Below, in pieces: positions 62,229 through 64,000 of a stretch of DNA of 64,000 bases. The stretch is taken from assembly GCA_030248215.1 (NCBI GenBank), contig JASANG010003477.1:179124-243123 (forward strand), given 5' to 3'. The first letter of the stretch is position 1; the number at the start of each line of letters is the position of its first letter. Position numbers and translations under genes: made by a program. The notes under the pieces are model-generated. The model was not told the DNA's origin and made no database searches. It saw only the letters and a program-made list of their open reading frames with translations. Source of the DNA: Enoplolaimus lenunculus (taxonomy: Eukaryota; Nematoda; Enoplea; Enoplida; Thoracostomopsidae).

Positions 62229-64000
62229 AAAACCAACCATGGGGCGAAACAACCACGGGGTGACATTGTTCGTGGGTAAACCAACCGTGGGGTGAAACCA
62301 ACCGTAACCAGCCGGTAGAGGAAACCAAGCGTGGGGTAAACAACCCGTGGGGAGCACCGACGCCGGGCGAGCCCCACCCGTTGGGGTGAAACCAACCGTT
62401 GGGGTGAAACCGACTGTTGGGGTGAAACCACTCGTTGGGGTGAAACCAACCGTTGGGGTGAAACCATGCGTTGGGGTGAAACCAACCATTAGGTGGAAAG
62501 TCAACCATTCAGGTTGAAACCGACCGTTCAGGTCAAAACTAACCGTTAGGGGGGAAAACAATCGTTGGGGTGAAACCAATCGTTGGGGTGAAACCAACCG
62601 TTGGGGTGAAACCAATCGTTGGAGTGAAATCAACCGTTGGGTGAAACCAACCGTGCCGGATGAAACAGACCGTTGGGGTGAAACCAACCATTCGGTTGAA
62701 ACGGCAACCATCCCGGTCAAACCAACTGTTTACGATTGCAACCAACCGTTGGGGTGAAACCGACTGTTGGGTTGAAACCACCCGTTGGGGTGAAACCGAC
62801 TGTTAGCGGTGAAACCAACCGTTGGGGTAAAACCAATGGTCAAGACGAAACCGACACCCTGGGGCGAACCCAACCGTTGGAGTGGAATCAAACCCTTAAG
62901 GTGAAACCACCCGTGCGGGTGAAACCGATGATTCCCGGTGAAACGAACCGTTAAGTTGAAACCAACCTTTGGGGTGAAAGTAACCGATTGGGGAGAAACC
63001 GACCATTAAGTAAAAACACAACTATCCCGGTGAAACCGACCGCCTTCCGGTAAAGCTGACCGTTCCGGTGAAACCAACCGTTGGGGTGAAACCAACCGTT
63101 AGCGGGGTCCAACCAACCGTTGGGGTAAAAGCAATAACTTCGGTGAAACCACTGAGTTAGTTGAACCCAACCGTTGGAATGAACCCAACCGTTGGGGTGA
63201 AACCAACCGTTGCGCTGAAACCAACCGTTGGGGTAAAAGCGATGCGTTTGGGTGAAACCACTAGTTAGGGTGAAACCAAGCGTTGACATGAAACCAACCG
63301 TTGGGGTGAAACCAACCTTTGAAACCAACCGTTGGGGTGAAACCGACCGTGGCATTGAAGCCGGCCATTAAAGTGAAACCGACTGTTGGGGTGAAACCAA
63401 CCGTTGGGGTAAAAACTGGATCGTTGAGGTGAAACCAACCCTTAGGCCGGACCCAACCAGTTGGGGTGAAGTAAACCTTTAAGGTGAAACCACCCGTGCG
63501 GGTGAAGCCCAATACATTTCAGTGAAACGAACCGTTCAGGTTAAAACCGACCCTTAAGTTAAAACTAACCGTTGGGGGGAAACCAACCGTTGGGGTGAAA
63601 CCAACCAACTAGGATGAAACCTGGCCCGTTTCGGTGAACTCCGAACGGAAGAGGTGAACGGGGCCGTTCAGGTGCAACCAACCGTTGGCGGTGAAAACGC
63701 GACCGTTCGAGGATGAAACCAACAACTGAGGTGAAACCAACCGTTAAGGATGAAACCAACAGTTGGTGGAAAGCTAACAAAGTTGGGGTGAAACCAACCG
63801 TCGGGGTGAAACCAACCGAGTGGGTGACACCGGTCGTTACGGTGAAACCAACCGTTGGGGTGAAACCAATGGTAGAAATGAAAAATCGACGATGGGTTGC
63901 AACCGACAAGTACCGGTGAAACCAACCGTTGGGGTCAAGTTGACCGTTTTGGTGAAAGCAACCGTTGGGGTAAAAGCAATCGTTTGGGTGAAACCAACCG
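62229..64000 (-). repeat. 18-bp minisatellite array, inverted and more diverged arm
   Basis: The complement unit, ACCGTTGGGGTGAAACCA, runs from here to the window edge. A marker variant in the forward arm (ACTGGTGTCACCCACTCGG, 59481-59499) has its complement at 63816-63834; both lie about 2.17 kb from a centre near 61.66 kb. Units here carry many more single-base and small indel differences than the forward arm. The array continues beyond the window. Confidence 0.93.

Overview
This is nuclear DNA from an animal, most likely an invertebrate. It is AT-rich, has long spliced genes with introns of a few hundred bases to about 12 kb, and is crowded with short non-autonomous DNA transposons and minisatellites. 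I cannot place the phylum from sequence alone. No rRNA or tRNA gene, CRISPR array, LTR element, LINE or recognisable transposase gene was found.

Layout. (1) 3.2-20.0 kb, minus strand: a complete beta-alanine-activating enzyme gene (AASDH/ACSF4 type). I traced 15 coding exons whose splice phases all agree; they give one frame of about 1,130 residues: adenylation domain, carrier domain with its GLDSF serine, and a C-terminal quinoprotein-like beta-propeller. (2) 28.1-49.8 kb, minus strand: an RBMS/alan-shepard type RNA-binding protein gene with two RRMs and an exceptionally long poly-glutamine C-terminal half. (3) 41.6-46.4 kb, plus strand: a TGF-beta superfamily ligand gene inside the largest RBMS intron, on the opposite strand. 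Four phase-compatible exons are visible; the signal-peptide exon was not found. (4) 20-28 kb and 50-55.7 kb hold no gene I can support, only mobile elements and simple repeats. (5) 55.7-64.0 kb: a very large 18-bp minisatellite, present in one orientation to 61.1 kb and in the opposite orientation from 62.2 kb to the window edge, around a 1.1 kb core that is itself largely an inverted repeat.

Repeat landscape. At least eight families of short terminal-inverted-repeat elements can be defined by eye. Several carry 8-bp target duplications, which points to hAT transposases. One family carries arrays of the hexamer TTAGGC inside hAT-like ends. One of its copies inserted at the 5' splice site of AASDH exon 1 and duplicated it. 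The three protein genes have no evident pathway in common; the nesting of the growth-factor gene in the RBMS intron is the one structural link between neighbours.
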